From contig CAJUQT010000024.1 in the NCBI GenBank assembly GCA_910588225.1, positions 1 to 58,883 of the forward strand: a DNA stretch of 58,883 bases. Reading direction: 5' to 3'. The DNA comes from an uncultured Acetatifactor sp. GTDB lineage: Bacteria; Bacillota; Clostridia; Lachnospirales; Lachnospiraceae. Below, piece after piece: positions 16,782 to 25,942 of this stretch. Below the pieces are notes generated by a model, which worked only from the letters and a program-made list of their open reading frames with translations, searched no databases and was not told where the DNA came from. The translations under genes were made by a program, and so were the position numbers. The stretch's first letter is position 1, and each line of letters opens with the position of its first letter.

Positions 16782-19355
16782 TTACAGCTTTATACATTCT
16801 CTAATCACCTTTTTAAACTGCTCCATGTCCAGCGGTTTTGCCACATGAGCGTTCATTCCGGCATCCAGAGCAGCTTTTTCATCTTCCGCAAATGCATTTG
16901 CAGTCATGGCTATAATGGGAATTTGTCCTGCATCACTGCGGTTCAGCGCACGAATCGCCAGTGTCGCTTCATAACCATTCATCACCGGCATCTGCACATC
17001 CATCAATATCGCATCAAACTCACCTTCTGCTGCACAGGCAAAACGTTCTACTGCCAGCCGGCCATTCTCCACTATTTCACAGCCTGCTCCCTCCATTTGC
17101 AGAATTTCAGCAAGAATCTCAGCATTGATTTCATTGTCTTCCGCAGCGAGAAACCGAAGCCCCTCCAGAGAATTATCATTTTCTGTTTCCGTTTTATCTC
17201 CCATTGCCGAACTGTTCTGCATCTCCATAATCTTTTCTTTCAATGCAGATATGAAAAATGGCTTTGCAAGAATATGAACATTTTCAAGAAAAAGAGCATC
17301 TTCTAAGTCATCACCACTGTGTTCTGCCAATAACAGTATTGGAATCCTGTCAGCCGCAGCTTTCTGCAAAGCCTGAACTGTATGAGTATTGTCCATATCC
17401 GGCATATTGCAGTCCAGCAAAATTAGCTGATATGGCCTTCCCTCTATATCAGTATTCTGAATGAGGTCTCTTGCTTCTCCCAGTCGCTGAACCGCTGAAA
17501 TCTGGACATCCACCTCCTTCATCATCATAGAAATATTTTCACAGAACTCCTTATCAGCGTCAATCACCAGAATTCGTTCAATGCCGTATTGTCTCCAAAA
17601 CTGCCTGTCTGTCTGTTCCTCCGGAATGCGACATTCAAGCTCGACCCGGAACAGACTTCCCTTTCCCATTTCACTGGAAACATCTATTGTTCCCCCCATA
17701 AGTTCCACAATGTTTTTAGTAATCGCCATACCCAGACCGGTACCCTGTACTTTGTTCGTGGTACTATTCTCTGCTCTTGTAAAAGCATCAAAAATAGTCT
17801 TCAGATATTCCTCTGCCATACCGTATCCGTCATCTTCCACTTCGATTCGGATATGCTCATACTGGCTGGAACGCTGTTTCAGTCCTATAATACGGAACCA
17901 GATATTCCCGCCTTCCGGCGTGTATTTGACAGCATTGGAAAGGAGATTAATCAGAATCTGGTTGATTCTTGTCTCGTCTCCCATCAGGTTTTCATGCTTG
18001 ATTCCTCTTACCTCCACATGGAAATTCTGCTTTTTTGCTCTGGCCATGGGCCGAATGATGGTATCCGTAGAGGACACCACATCATTTAACGAAAACGCCT
18101 CATATGTCAACACCATTTTGCCGCTTTCAATTTTAGAGACATCCAGAATATCATTAATCAGGCTGAGCAGATGTTGCCCTGATGCGGTAATCTTCTTCGT
18201 GTATTCCCGTACCTTGGCTGGATTTTCCGCCTCTTTAGCAAGAAGCGTTGTAAACCCCAATACCGCATTCATGGGCGTACGGATATCATGTGACATATTG
18301 GAAAGAAACATTGTCTTGGAATTATTGGCAATCTGTGCTGCCTGCAATGCCTCCATAAGCTGTTTACTATGAATTTCTCTTTCTTCTTCCCTTTCTCTCC
18401 AGCTCCTGGTCTGCTGCCGCTGATTGAAATAATACAGAATGCAGCATAACAGAAATGCAACCAGCATTACGATAACCACAAGTAAAATATTCTGGTTAAC
18501 CGTCCTCCCTTCCTGCTGAATGGCCTCATACGCCACATAGCCTACAAGGTATATGGTTCCGCTGTTCACTGACCACATATAATTCAAAGAATTCACCTGT
18601 CGAATATCATGGTAAAACAGAATATTTTTACCGTTTTCCAGGCAACCCTCCACCTCTGCCTGCAGTTCGGCATCTTTTATACTGTTTGCACGATAAAAGT
18701 CCTCCAGGTTCAAATGACCCGCACTCCGCATTCCCATACCTTCAGGTTTTAGCACAAACCGCCTGCTTTCTGCATCCATAATGTACAAAGCCGCCTGCTT
18801 ATTATAAAATCCATCCGGAAGCGATCTGTCCAGAAAATCATAGACATATTCAATATATAATTCCGCAATCTTCCTGTCCTCTTTCACAATGGGGCATTTC
18901 ATGGTATACGCCCATGTGCCCATATGGTTCAGGTATGATTGGGAAATAGGCAGCCCGGCTACCGTTCCTCCACCGGAGAAATCCAGGTCCTTTTCGGAAA
19001 AAACTTCCCCGTTGCTGGAAATGCCCTGATCTTCACCAGTCATAATCAGAGATATTTTGGACATGGACTTGTTCGTCTCATAAAAGCGTATATATGTCTC
19101 CAGTTCATCGGATAATGCCATTTTATGGGCAATCAGTTTCTGGAACTCTGCTTCATTATTTAAAATCGCCTCTATTGTTGCTTTAATAAGATTTAAATTT
19201 TCACTCAGATTCTGAATTGCTGACGCAGACATTTCATGAGATATCTTCTGGGCCACGGAAAATACGACGGCTCCCAGAATACAAAAAACAAGTATTATGG
19301 ACCACAGCAGGGCAATTCCTTTATTTTTAGGAGTTCCGTTTGGATTTTTTTTCAT
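16782..19355 (-). CDS. Hybrid sensor histidine kinase with two receiver domains
   Basis: An 857-residue membrane kinase. Order: N-terminal helix (about 15-37); extracytoplasmic sensor of about 250 residues; second helix (about 285-308); HisKA with phospho-acceptor in FLSNMSHDIRTPMNAVLGF; HATPase_c (NLLSNAVKYTPEGG, DDGYGMAEE, GTGLGMAIT); a first receiver-like domain (ILVIDADKEF ... LILLDCNMPDMD) and a second (FLAAEDNEINAEIL ... DAILMDVQMPVMNGYEA ... AHVAKPLD). No DNA-binding domain is present, so output must pass to another protein. ATG 19355 has GGAG 7 bases upstream. It is the first gene of a two-gene operon with the solute-binding protein. Confidence 0.93.
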   Translation of the reverse strand: MKKNPNGTPKNKGIALLWSIILVFCILGAVVFSVAQKISHEMSASAIQNLSENLNLIKATIEAILNNEAEFQKLIAHKMALSDELETYIRFYETNKSMSKISLIMTGEDQGISSNGEVFSEKDLDFSGGGTVAGLPISQSYLNHMGTWAYTMKCPIVKEDRKIAELYIEYVYDFLDRSLPDGFYNKQAALYIMDAESRRFVLKPEGMGMRSAGHLNLEDFYRANSIKDAELQAEVEGCLENGKNILFYHDIRQVNSLNYMWSVNSGTIYLVGYVAYEAIQQEGRTVNQNILLVVIVMLVAFLLCCILYYFNQRQQTRSWREREEEREIHSKQLMEALQAAQIANNSKTMFLSNMSHDIRTPMNAVLGFTTLLAKEAENPAKVREYTKKITASGQHLLSLINDILDVSKIESGKMVLTYEAFSLNDVVSSTDTIIRPMARAKKQNFHVEVRGIKHENLMGDETRINQILINLLSNAVKYTPEGGNIWFRIIGLKQRSSQYEHIRIEVEDDGYGMAEEYLKTIFDAFTRAENSTTNKVQGTGLGMAITKNIVELMGGTIDVSSEMGKGSLFRVELECRIPEEQTDRQFWRQYGIERILVIDADKEFCENISMMMKEVDVQISAVQRLGEARDLIQNTDIEGRPYQLILLDCNMPDMDNTHTVQALQKAAADRIPILLLAEHSGDDLEDALFLENVHILAKPFFISALKEKIMEMQNSSAMGDKTETENDNSLEGLRFLAAEDNEINAEILAEILQMEGAGCEIVENGRLAVERFACAAEGEFDAILMDVQMPVMNGYEATLAIRALNRSDAGQIPIIAMTANAFAEDEKAALDAGMNAHVAKPLDMEQFKKVIRECIKL

Positions 19356-19378
19356 TTCAAATCTCCATTCCATTCGGA

Positions 19379-19394
19379 AAGATGAATTCATCTT
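19379..19394. promoter_or_regulatory. 16-bp perfect palindrome before the hybrid kinase gene
   Basis: AAGATGAATTCATCTT, without a central gap, lies between the predicted promoter and the kinase start. A candidate operator; it could arise by chance. Confidence 0.35.
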
Positions 19395-19419
19395 ACGGCA
19401 TTACAGTTGATAAGTACAA

Positions 19420-19428
19420 ATTATAGCA
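19420..19428 (-). promoter_or_regulatory. Extended -10 promoter of the hybrid kinase operon
   Basis: On the minus strand TGC-TATAAT (hexamer 19420-19425) with a poor -35 (TGGATT at 17 bases). About 65 bases before the kinase start. Confidence 0.6.
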
Positions 19429-19470
19429 TAATTCTTTCATAAAATCCATATCTTATGAGCCAGTCGTAAT

Positions 19471-19547
19471 GAAAACAGCTCTATGACCTGTCTGGCATGT
19501 TACTTACAATAATATATGCGTAACAGTTCAGGTAGGTCACAGAGCTG
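19471..19547 (-). terminator. Branched terminator of the amidase gene
   Basis: Outer stem CAGCTCT-a-TGACCT with AGGTCA-c-AGAGCTG (one mismatch) and an inner GTTAC/GTAAC stem; on the minus strand it is followed by TTTTCATT. It lies just past the amidase stop codon. Confidence 0.7.
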
Positions 19548-19555
19548 AAAGCTCA

Positions 19556-20263
19556 TCAATCATCGTTATTCAGATACTGCAGAATTCCCATATGTATGGC
19601 CCAGGCTACTCTCTCCTGGTATTCCGGCGTGCGAAGTTTTTCAGCTTCGACGCTGTTGGAAAGGAAGCCGCACTCCACGATTACAATGGGGCTCCCCGTC
19701 TTTTTCAGCAGATAATAGCTGTCATTGGCTTTGACCTGGCGTCTGTTCTCAGGGTCCACCCTCTCCACCAGCTGATTCTGAATGTATTCCGCAAGCAGCT
19801 GTCCCTGTGTGCTTCCTGCATAATAAAAAACCTGTGCGCCGTGAACATATTCCTCCGGAAAGCTGTTCTGGTGAATGCTGACGGTCAGTATGGGTGCCGC
19901 CTTGTCAATCAGGTCAATTCTCCTTTTCATGTCCTGTACTTTCTTATTAGGTGCATCTGCATCATACAGTCCCACATCCGATTCCCTTGTCATCACGACT
20001 GTTATATCATTGGCTTCCAGAAAATACTTCAATAGTTCTGCAATCTGCAGGTTCACATCTTTTTCATAGATACCGTTAATCCCTACCTTCCCCGGATCAT
20101 CTCCTCCATGGCCGGCATCTATAACCACACATATTTTTCCCTCTTTTATCTTTACGTTCTCTCCTGCTGCATACCTGGCCGCCTCCCTTCCCACAATAAG
20201 CATAGACACCACCAGCATGATTCCCATAGCTATAGACAATACTCTGTATTGTAATCTGTTCAT
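19556..20263 (-). CDS. N-acetylmuramoyl-L-alanine amidase (Amidase_3, CwlD-like)
   Basis: A 235-residue zinc amidase that cuts the bond between muramic acid and the peptide stem. One N-terminal membrane helix (about 8-25), then the catalytic domain: VVIDAGHGGDDPGKVG (Zn His), YEKDVNLQIAE (Zn Glu), TVSIHQNSFP (Zn His) and IVIVECGFLSN (catalytic Glu). Size and single anchor resemble CwlD, the enzyme that makes muramic-delta-lactam in spore cortex, but the family is broad and the exact role is not decided by sequence. Divergent from the sortase gene. Confidence 0.88.
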   Translation of the reverse strand: MNRLQYRVLSIAMGIMLVVSMLIVGREAARYAAGENVKIKEGKICVVIDAGHGGDDPGKVGINGIYEKDVNLQIAELLKYFLEANDITVVMTRESDVGLYDADAPNKKVQDMKRRIDLIDKAAPILTVSIHQNSFPEEYVHGAQVFYYAGSTQGQLLAEYIQNQLVERVDPENRRQVKANDSYYLLKKTGSPIVIVECGFLSNSVEAEKLRTPEYQERVAWAIHMGILQYLNNDD

Positions 20264-20334
20264 TTTCCCTCACTGAACAAGTCTTTTTACCATTTATATT
20301 CTTATTAATTTTTCTTTAAAACTCACAAAACAGG

Positions 20335-20363
20335 TTGCATTATATTTATTTTTCTTCTAATAT
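20335..20363 (+). promoter_or_regulatory. Promoter of the sortase gene pair
   Basis: TTGCAT (20335-20340), 17 bases, TAATAT (20358-20363), just before the sortase ribosome site AGAAAGGAAA. The AT-rich block also serves as the divergent amidase leader. Confidence 0.6.
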
Positions 20364-20385
20364 AGATTTATAGAAAGGAAATGCC

Positions 20386-21294
20386 ATGAAACATCCCAAA
20401 ACTATTTTGCCTGCTCTGCTGGCCTGCGCTGCTGTTGTGTGTCTCATTGCCGCCGGTGTCATACTTTTCCGGCAGAGGCAAAGCGACAGGCATTCTCAGG
20501 AAACGCTGGATGAACTCCGCGCTTCCGCAGAAGCTCTGAAAGGTACGGCATCCTCTGAGTCTTCCAATCCTTCTGCGGAAAATTCAGAATTGGTTCCTGA
20601 GCCCTCTCAAGAGACACCCCTTCCTTCAGCGGAACCCACCGCAGCTCCGGAGCCGGCTCCTGTTCCCATAGAGAATCCTTACCGCGACAGTTTTCTGGCA
20701 AATGAGGATATGACTGCATGGATTCAGATTCCTGGTACTCCCGTGGATTATCCTGTCATGTGGACTCCGGAGGACGAAGAATATTATCTTCTCCGCGGTT
20801 TCGACGGGAAATCGGACAATAATGGCTGCCTGATTCTGGATACTGACAGCTGTCTGGACCCACTGAGCACCAACCTGATAATTCATGGCCATAATATGAA
20901 ATCCGGCGCCATGTTCGGCAGTCTTACGGAATATGAAGACGCCGATTTCTGTGAAGAGCACAAAAGCATCATCCTTTATACAAAAGAACTTCAACGCAAT
21001 TATGAAGTGATTGCCGTATTCCGTTCCCAGGTTTATAAAAAGACAGATCAGGTATTTAAGTTCTATAAATTCTTTCAGGCAGACACCCAGGAGGAATTTG
21101 ACGATTTTTATCAGAATATTAAAGCACTTTCCATTTATGACACTGGTGTCACGGCCGAGTTCGGAGATCATTTTCTGACACTGTCCACCTGCGTTTATCA
21201 TGTGGATCGCGGCAGATTTGTAGTTGTTGCAAAAGAAGTGGAGCCTGGGGACTTATATTTACCGATTTACGGAGAAGAAAAAACGCAACATTAA
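20386..21294 (+). CDS. srtB: Class B sortase
   Basis: A 302-residue membrane-anchored transpeptidase. N-terminal helix (about 8-28), then a Ser/Pro/Glu-rich linker (about 45-95), then the sortase fold. Catalytic residues: His in LIIHGHNMKSGAMFG, Cys269 in TLSTC, Arg in HVDRGRF. The long helix insert between His and Cys segments and the IHGHNM motif indicate class B. It cuts a sorting signal and links proteins to peptidoglycan. The likely substrate is encoded next, 33 bases downstream. Confidence 0.9.
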   Translation: MKHPKTILPALLACAAVVCLIAAGVILFRQRQSDRHSQETLDELRASAEALKGTASSESSNPSAENSELVPEPSQETPLPSAEPTAAPEPAPVPIENPYRDSFLANEDMTAWIQIPGTPVDYPVMWTPEDEEYYLLRGFDGKSDNNGCLILDTDSCLDPLSTNLIIHGHNMKSGAMFGSLTEYEDADFCEEHKSIILYTKELQRNYEVIAVFRSQVYKKTDQVFKFYKFFQADTQEEFDDFYQNIKALSIYDTGVTAEFGDHFLTLSTCVYHVDRGRFVVVAKEVEPGDLYLPIYGEEKTQH

Positions 21295-21327
21295 TAAAAA
21301 GTTACACTATGAAAGGAGATTCACACT

Positions 21328-22209
21328 ATGAAAAAATGGAAAAATTTCAGAAACATTACCGCGCTGATAGTCACTGCTGTTATGCTGTTTCTTCTGCCCG
21401 AAGGGCACTGTCTGAAGGTGAATGCGGACGAACCCGTCACTTATGCGGTAAAGTACCTGGCCGACCAGGGAGAGTGGTGCTATCAGGAAAACAGCTCCAC
21501 ATTTGATGATACTGTAGCTTCCTGGCAGGTTTATCAGCTGCAGGAAGTGCTGAAAGCCGGAGACACCGTAGTCGTTTACAATGATACGACTGCCGATGTC
21601 ACTCTGGACCTGGGAAGCACACGTTTTACCAATCTCACTGTTTCCACATCAGCCTTTACGATTATCAATACAGGAGGCGTTCAGGACTGTTATATTCTCA
21701 GTAATTCCTCCTGCGCCGTCAACGGCAATATCGCCAATGCCCATGTATATGATAATTCTCTTGTGAATTTCGGTAACAATATTCAGGAACTTAGAATTCA
21801 CTGCAATGACAAAATTACTTCTTCTGTGGGCTGCGGCGGCACTGTAGGACATTTATATGCTCCCTCCGACACCCTGCCCCGGACGTTTTATGATTTGTAT
21901 GATTTCCAGGCCGGCAGTCTCATCATTGACCAGGATGGTGATCTGAATACACCTGACTGGAAATACAGCAGAGAACCGTCTTCCCAGCCGGGCGGACAGC
22001 CGACACCTCAACCGGAAGCACAGCAGCCGGAAATGCAGCAGCCTGCAGCTCAGCCAACACCTGCGGCTCCTGCCGACAGCGATGATGAATATGATGCCGT
22101 ACCCAAAACGGGTGAGAGGAATCCTGCCCTATGGCTGATATGCTTCGGCATTCTGTGTATGTCCGGCAGCATAGGCCTCCGGCTTAAGAGTCAAAACGAT
22201 AAAATGTAA
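21328..22209 (+). CDS. Secreted surface protein with VPKTG sorting signal
   Basis: A 293-residue protein: signal peptide (hydrophobic 13-30, ending near residue 35), a beta-rich domain with repeated short turns (VTLDLGSTRFTNLTVSTS), a Pro/Gln-rich linker (about 215-250) and a C-terminal sorting signal: VPKTGE, a 20-residue hydrophobic helix and a short charged tail with Lys and Arg. AAAGGAG lies 9 bases before ATG. As the gene directly after the sortase it is the obvious substrate. No known binding domain was recognised in the body. Confidence 0.8.
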   Translation: MKKWKNFRNITALIVTAVMLFLLPEGHCLKVNADEPVTYAVKYLADQGEWCYQENSSTFDDTVASWQVYQLQEVLKAGDTVVVYNDTTADVTLDLGSTRFTNLTVSTSAFTIINTGGVQDCYILSNSSCAVNGNIANAHVYDNSLVNFGNNIQELRIHCNDKITSSVGCGGTVGHLYAPSDTLPRTFYDLYDFQAGSLIIDQDGDLNTPDWKYSREPSSQPGGQPTPQPEAQQPEMQQPAAQPTPAAPADSDDEYDAVPKTGERNPALWLICFGILCMSGSIGLRLKSQNDKM

Positions 22210-22303
22210 ATCGAGTAGGGGGAATGCTCCTTTCCGCTACTCGCACGCGCTCTGCATGCTGCCTTAGCGGCAAACTTTCAAGTGCGGGCCTGTGCATAAA
22301 ACA

Positions 22304-22328
22304 GGGGACTGCGGCGGCAGTCCCCTTT
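22304..22328. terminator. Bidirectional terminator between convergent genes
   Basis: GGGGACTG-CGGCGG-CAGTCCCC; plus strand followed by TTTCTCATTCCTTT, minus strand by TGTTTTATG. It separates the sortase pair from the GH18 gene. A second stem, CGAGTAG/CTACTCG, lies upstream at about 22211-22241. Confidence 0.75.
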
Positions 22329-22354
22329 CTCATTCCTTTCATCACCCGACAGGC

Positions 22355-24061
22355 TCAGGAATTCGCATACGCTGCGATCAGCTCCCACGCTTCGGGAGTG
22401 CCATATCCCAGTCTCCACACAGCCACTCCGCCTATGTCTTTCGCATTCATTACATTCAGTTTCACGGCAATGGACTCCTCATCTTCCACCCAGATCTGAT
22501 AAGTTGCTGCACCATTCTGCCATTCCGCGTAGTTCTGACAGACCGTTTCGTCCCATTCCGGCTGTATATTCATTCTCTGAAGATAGTCCTTTACATTGTT
22601 CAGTGTAATATACTGATCCGTCACCTCAGCTCCCTCCGTCTTCCACAGAATAGTGTAGAATGGCAGTGCATTCACCACCTTTTCCGCCGGAACCTGCTCT
22701 TCCTCCAATGTCCTGGCCAGTCCGTTTGACACATATTCAATACTCGCCACGCTTCCGGGATCACCACTGCCATGCCAATGCTCATCATAGCCCATGATAA
22801 TCACGTAATCCGCAATCTTCCCCTGAATATCCAGCCTGTAATAATTATTGAAATTAAAAGGCACATAATTATCAACCGACAATATCAATCCACTGCTTCT
22901 GCACAGTACGGACAGCTCCTTCAGAAACTGTACATAATGGACTCCGCATTCCTGGTTCAACCCTTCAAAGTCAATATTGACGCCCTCCAACCCCAATCCG
23001 GATGCTGTATCCACAATGCTCTGTACAAGGTTCTGCCTCTTTGTGGTAGAAGACAGTACCTCATAACTGCTGATATCCGTCCCGGTCTCGTTCTTATAAT
23101 TGAAATTATCCCACACACCCCAAACCTGCAGTCCAGCATCATGGGCCTGTTGTACATATTTCATACTTGCAAAAGAGCGGAAATTCCCCTCATTATCATT
23201 CAAACTGAACCAGGTGGGCGCTATGACATTCAACCCCTTTCCCTCCGCCAGCATATCGGCCAGCGTATCATTTCCCCCTTCCCCGCCAATGGCATGCCAA
23301 GCCAGGCTTACTTTTCCCGGCATCCCGACGGAAGTATACTCCTCTGCCACATAATCTGTCACTGCCGCCTCTGTCTCAGTCACTGGATTGGCAAGTCTTT
23401 TATTTTCGATATATCCCACAATGGAATCAGATGTCTTCACCTTACTCCAGGTCTCCATCTCCTCCAGTATTTCCACAGTCTCTCCCTTTTCCATTTCCCG
23501 CAAAATGGGACTCTTAATCCCGCCCAGCACCCGAATCTGCGTGTCCTTGGCCACTTCCATGGTCTGCCTGCTCCCCCACTGAGTATAGACCTGCACATGT
23601 CTGTCAAACAGGGACCAGGAATAGTTGCTGAACAGTTTTATATAATCTGCAGCCACGTAAACTGCCTCGCCTTCAGCATAACATATCATGTACTCTGTGG
23701 GATGACTTCCGTTCCTGTCGCTATATTCCCTCCCGTCAAATAAGGCCTCTGCGGTATCATTTGCCGTCGTATAAAGCAGCTTTCTCTCGGCCATGTCCAC
23801 ATAAAATCCCTCGTTCAGATAGGCAAAGACCGTATCCAAATCAAAGTAAACTCTGCCTTCCCTCAAAACTGCCTTCTCTTCAACCCAGTCATCCTGAAGA
23901 ATAATGGCCAGTTCTCCTTCCGTCACGCCGTAATATTCATCCAAATCAGCAAGTTCTTTACTGTAAGTATACTTATCCAGTATCTTACCTCCAAATCCTA
24001 CCAGAGCCACGATTAAAATCAGTACCAGAGCCACGATTATCGGGATTATCCTTTTTTTCAT
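22355..24061 (-). CDS. Membrane-anchored GH18 family hydrolase with SH3 domain
   Basis: A 568-residue protein. N-terminal helix (about 4-24), a copper-amine-oxidase-N-like/stalk region, an SH3-type domain (about 170-225: GGIKSPILREMEKGETVEILE ... WSKVKTSDSIVGYIENKRL is its pattern), then a GH18 barrel with the catalytic strand LEGVNIDFEGL (Glu as acid) and IIMGYDEHWHGS. This layout is that of YaaH/SleL-like peptidoglycan N-acetylglucosaminidases. The promoter carries a WalR-type box, agreeing with a cell-wall role. Not a secreted chitinase, since it keeps a membrane anchor. Confidence 0.85.
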   Translation of the reverse strand: MKKRIIPIIVALVLILIVALVGFGGKILDKYTYSKELADLDEYYGVTEGELAIILQDDWVEEKAVLREGRVYFDLDTVFAYLNEGFYVDMAERKLLYTTANDTAEALFDGREYSDRNGSHPTEYMICYAEGEAVYVAADYIKLFSNYSWSLFDRHVQVYTQWGSRQTMEVAKDTQIRVLGGIKSPILREMEKGETVEILEEMETWSKVKTSDSIVGYIENKRLANPVTETEAAVTDYVAEEYTSVGMPGKVSLAWHAIGGEGGNDTLADMLAEGKGLNVIAPTWFSLNDNEGNFRSFASMKYVQQAHDAGLQVWGVWDNFNYKNETGTDISSYEVLSSTTKRQNLVQSIVDTASGLGLEGVNIDFEGLNQECGVHYVQFLKELSVLCRSSGLILSVDNYVPFNFNNYYRLDIQGKIADYVIIMGYDEHWHGSGDPGSVASIEYVSNGLARTLEEEQVPAEKVVNALPFYTILWKTEGAEVTDQYITLNNVKDYLQRMNIQPEWDETVCQNYAEWQNGAATYQIWVEDEESIAVKLNVMNAKDIGGVAVWRLGYGTPEAWELIAAYANS

Positions 24062-24113
24062 AATGTGTCAGCAAACCTTTCTTCAGAATGTAATTGTCTA
24101 CACGAACACAATT

Positions 24114-24142
24114 ATCATACCACAGTTTGGGCATTGCGTCAT
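24114..24142 (-). promoter_or_regulatory. Promoter of the GH18 gene
   Basis: On the minus strand ATGACG (24137-24142), 17 bases, TATGAT (24114-24119) with TGG before it (extended -10). A weak -35 fits an activated promoter. Confidence 0.65.
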
Positions 24143-24152
24143 TATTAATTTT

Positions 24153-24169
24153 GTAACATTTTAGTAACA
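24153..24169 (-). promoter_or_regulatory. WalR (YycF)-type box
   Basis: On the minus strand TGTTAC-N5-TGTTAC, a full match to the published WalR consensus TGTWAH-N5-TGTWAH, 10 bases upstream of the -35 of a cell-wall hydrolase gene. WalRK controls wall hydrolases in Firmicutes. Match and position are seen; binding is inference. Confidence 0.65.
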
Positions 24170-24365
24170 TTTTGCCCGATGAATACAGAATGCCACCGCT
24201 GTCAGCATGAGAGGCAATCCCGTTTTCTGCAGACGGCAGCATTCCGCTTCCTTGTTTTGTTAACTTTCCAGGTTTTCTTTATTCATTTATAGCATTTACA
24301 TTTCATACAATCTGTGACAGAGGCATTTCCATTCGGCCGGTAACCACCACTTGACAACGGAGCCG

Positions 24366-24602
24366 TCAGCACCGGGTCACCTTATCAAACCGCACCTGGC
24401 GAATGGTTCCGGAAGGGTCCAGTACATAATCGGCCATATAGGGACTATTCTCCCGTACCGCCTTGGCCACCACTTCAATCGGAAGTACGGCACGGCCGTC
24501 CACAAAAAGCTCCACTCCGCTCCTGCGCATCTGTTCCAGCTGCAGAAGCATATCTTTTTTAGTCCCCTCCATATTCTTTATCTTGCTCTTTTCTTCATAC
24601 AA
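24366..24602 (-). CDS. Small conserved-looking protein of unknown function
   Basis: A 78-residue soluble protein, MYEEKSKIKNMEGTKKDML onwards, with an amphipathic helix then VELFVDGRAVLPIEVVAKAV and a C-terminal beta hairpin ending in RFDKVTRC. GAGGAGG lies about 10 bases before ATG. Not recognised. Composition and the strong ribosome site support a real gene. It stands alone between the GH18 and mecA genes. Confidence 0.6.
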   Translation of the reverse strand: MYEEKSKIKNMEGTKKDMLLQLEQMRRSGVELFVDGRAVLPIEVVAKAVRENSPYMADYVLDPSGTIRQVRFDKVTRC

Positions 24603-25162
24603 AATAGTTCCTCCTCATTTTCGGGCTTCCCGTTCAGTCCAAAAGGATTCGGATATCGTGATGAATTATTTTCGGGAAAACCCTTAAAATAGAGTAAATA
24701 CCTTCGGCAGTACGCACAATGGTAAGAATTTCCATTGCCGGTTAAGTTTAAATTGAATTATAATTGTGAAAATTAGTTGACATACTTATGATCAAGCAGG
24801 CTGTTACATCCAGCACGATGCTTGTAAGACATCCTTAGACTTATGGCAGATTATTTATTCTGTCATATAATGTGCCATACACACTTAGAATAATAAAGGA
24901 TGAAGTGGAACGAGTTGTTCCAAAAATCAGTGAAATCAACCTGAAAACAAGACTGCCGCCTCCTTCCCCGTACAGAGTACCAAAGGCATCTACAGGATGT
25001 AGTATACCACAGACATAGTGATTTGGCAAGTAAAAAATCACGAATTATTAAAAATTGTTAAACTCCAATATCTGCTATTGACTAAAAGAAGCTGAAAGTA
25101 TATGATGACTAACAAAGCATTTACATTACAGTTCAGCTTTGCAGAAAGGAAAGGGTTGTCAC
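24603..25162. other. Long intergenic region with the mecA promoter
   Basis: AT-rich, 560 bases. The mecA promoter lies at 25078-25106. Around 24846-25020 the plus strand has a short open frame (starting YGRLFILSYNVPYT, ending PQT) without start codon or ribosome site, possibly a gene remnant. A minus-strand TATAAT at 24757-24762 could serve the small gene at 24602 but has no good -35. Confidence 0.5.
25078..25106 (+). promoter_or_regulatory. Promoter of mecA
   Basis: TTGACT (25078-25083), 17 bases, TATGAT (25101-25106), 57 bases before the start codon. Confidence 0.8.
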
Positions 25163-25915
25163 ATGAAAATCGAAAAAGTAAATGAGAACCAGATTCGCTG
25201 CACTCTGACCAGAGAAGATTTGGCAAGCCGCGAACTGAAAATCAGTGAACTGGCTTACGGAACAGAAAAAGCCAAGACACTGTTTCGCGACATGATGAGA
25301 CAGGCAAATTTTGAATTTGGTTTTGAAGCCGAAGATATTCCGCTTATGATAGAAGCCATCCCGCTAAACGCCGAATGTATCGTCCTGATTATTACCAAGG
25401 TAGAGGATCCAGAGGAACTTGATACCCGTTTTTCCAGGTTTTCTCCGTCTGTCACCGAAGTGGATGACGATGAATCTTTGCTCCCCTCTTACGGGGAAGA
25501 TCCCTCCTCCGAAATACTTGATCTGTTCCGACAGATACAGGCGGACAAGAACGACGGTGAGTCCGGCAGCACATCGTCGGAAGCCTCCGACGGTGCTCCG
25601 AAGGAGCATACCCGGATTTTCCTGATGCGCTCTCTGCAACAGGTAATAGAAGTATCTGCCATTATCGCCGAGAGCTTTCACGGATTTAGTTCTCTGTACA
25701 AAAATGGTCGTTCTGAAGGAACTGCCGGCCAATATCTGTTGCTGCTGACACAGGGTGCGGAAGACAGCAATGTTTTCGACAGAACCTGCAATATTGTCTC
25801 GGAATATGGAATTCCACAGCGCACCGTACCAGGAAGCAGCGCCTTTCTGGCCGAACATTATGAAGCACTGATTCACGGGAATGCTGTTCACGCTCTGGGA
25901 AAAGCAGTTTCCTGA
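25163..25915 (+). CDS. mecA: Adaptor protein MecA
   Basis: A 250-residue adaptor that brings substrates to the ClpC/ClpP protease. The N-terminus MKIEKVNENQIRCTLTREDL and FRDMMRQANFEFGFE are characteristic, followed by an acidic linker (about 95-140) and the C-terminal ClpC-binding domain (RSLQQVIEVSAIIAESFHGF, YGIPQRTVPGSSAFLAEH). ATG 25163 follows GAAAGGAAAGGG; an in-frame extension to 25139 has no ribosome site. Own promoter and terminator. Confidence 0.93.
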   Translation: MKIEKVNENQIRCTLTREDLASRELKISELAYGTEKAKTLFRDMMRQANFEFGFEAEDIPLMIEAIPLNAECIVLIITKVEDPEELDTRFSRFSPSVTEVDDDESLLPSYGEDPSSEILDLFRQIQADKNDGESGSTSSEASDGAPKEHTRIFLMRSLQQVIEVSAIIAESFHGFSSLYKNGRSEGTAGQYLLLLTQGAEDSNVFDRTCNIVSEYGIPQRTVPGSSAFLAEHYEALIHGNAVHALGKAVS

Positions 25916-25942
25916 ACAGAAATTATATTTCAAATGGATAAA

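Larger units (their letters stand above)
24062..24365. other. Intergenic region upstream of the GH18 gene
   Basis: Holds the GH18 promoter and WalR-type box (24114-24169). The remaining 190 bases to the small gene at 24366 show no coding signal or clear terminator. Confidence 0.6.

Noticed and set aside
24846..25020. Short plus-strand frame and a 66-residue minus-strand frame (24841-25041)
   Set aside because: No ribosome site or recognisable domain on either strand; at most a remnant, so not listed as a gene.
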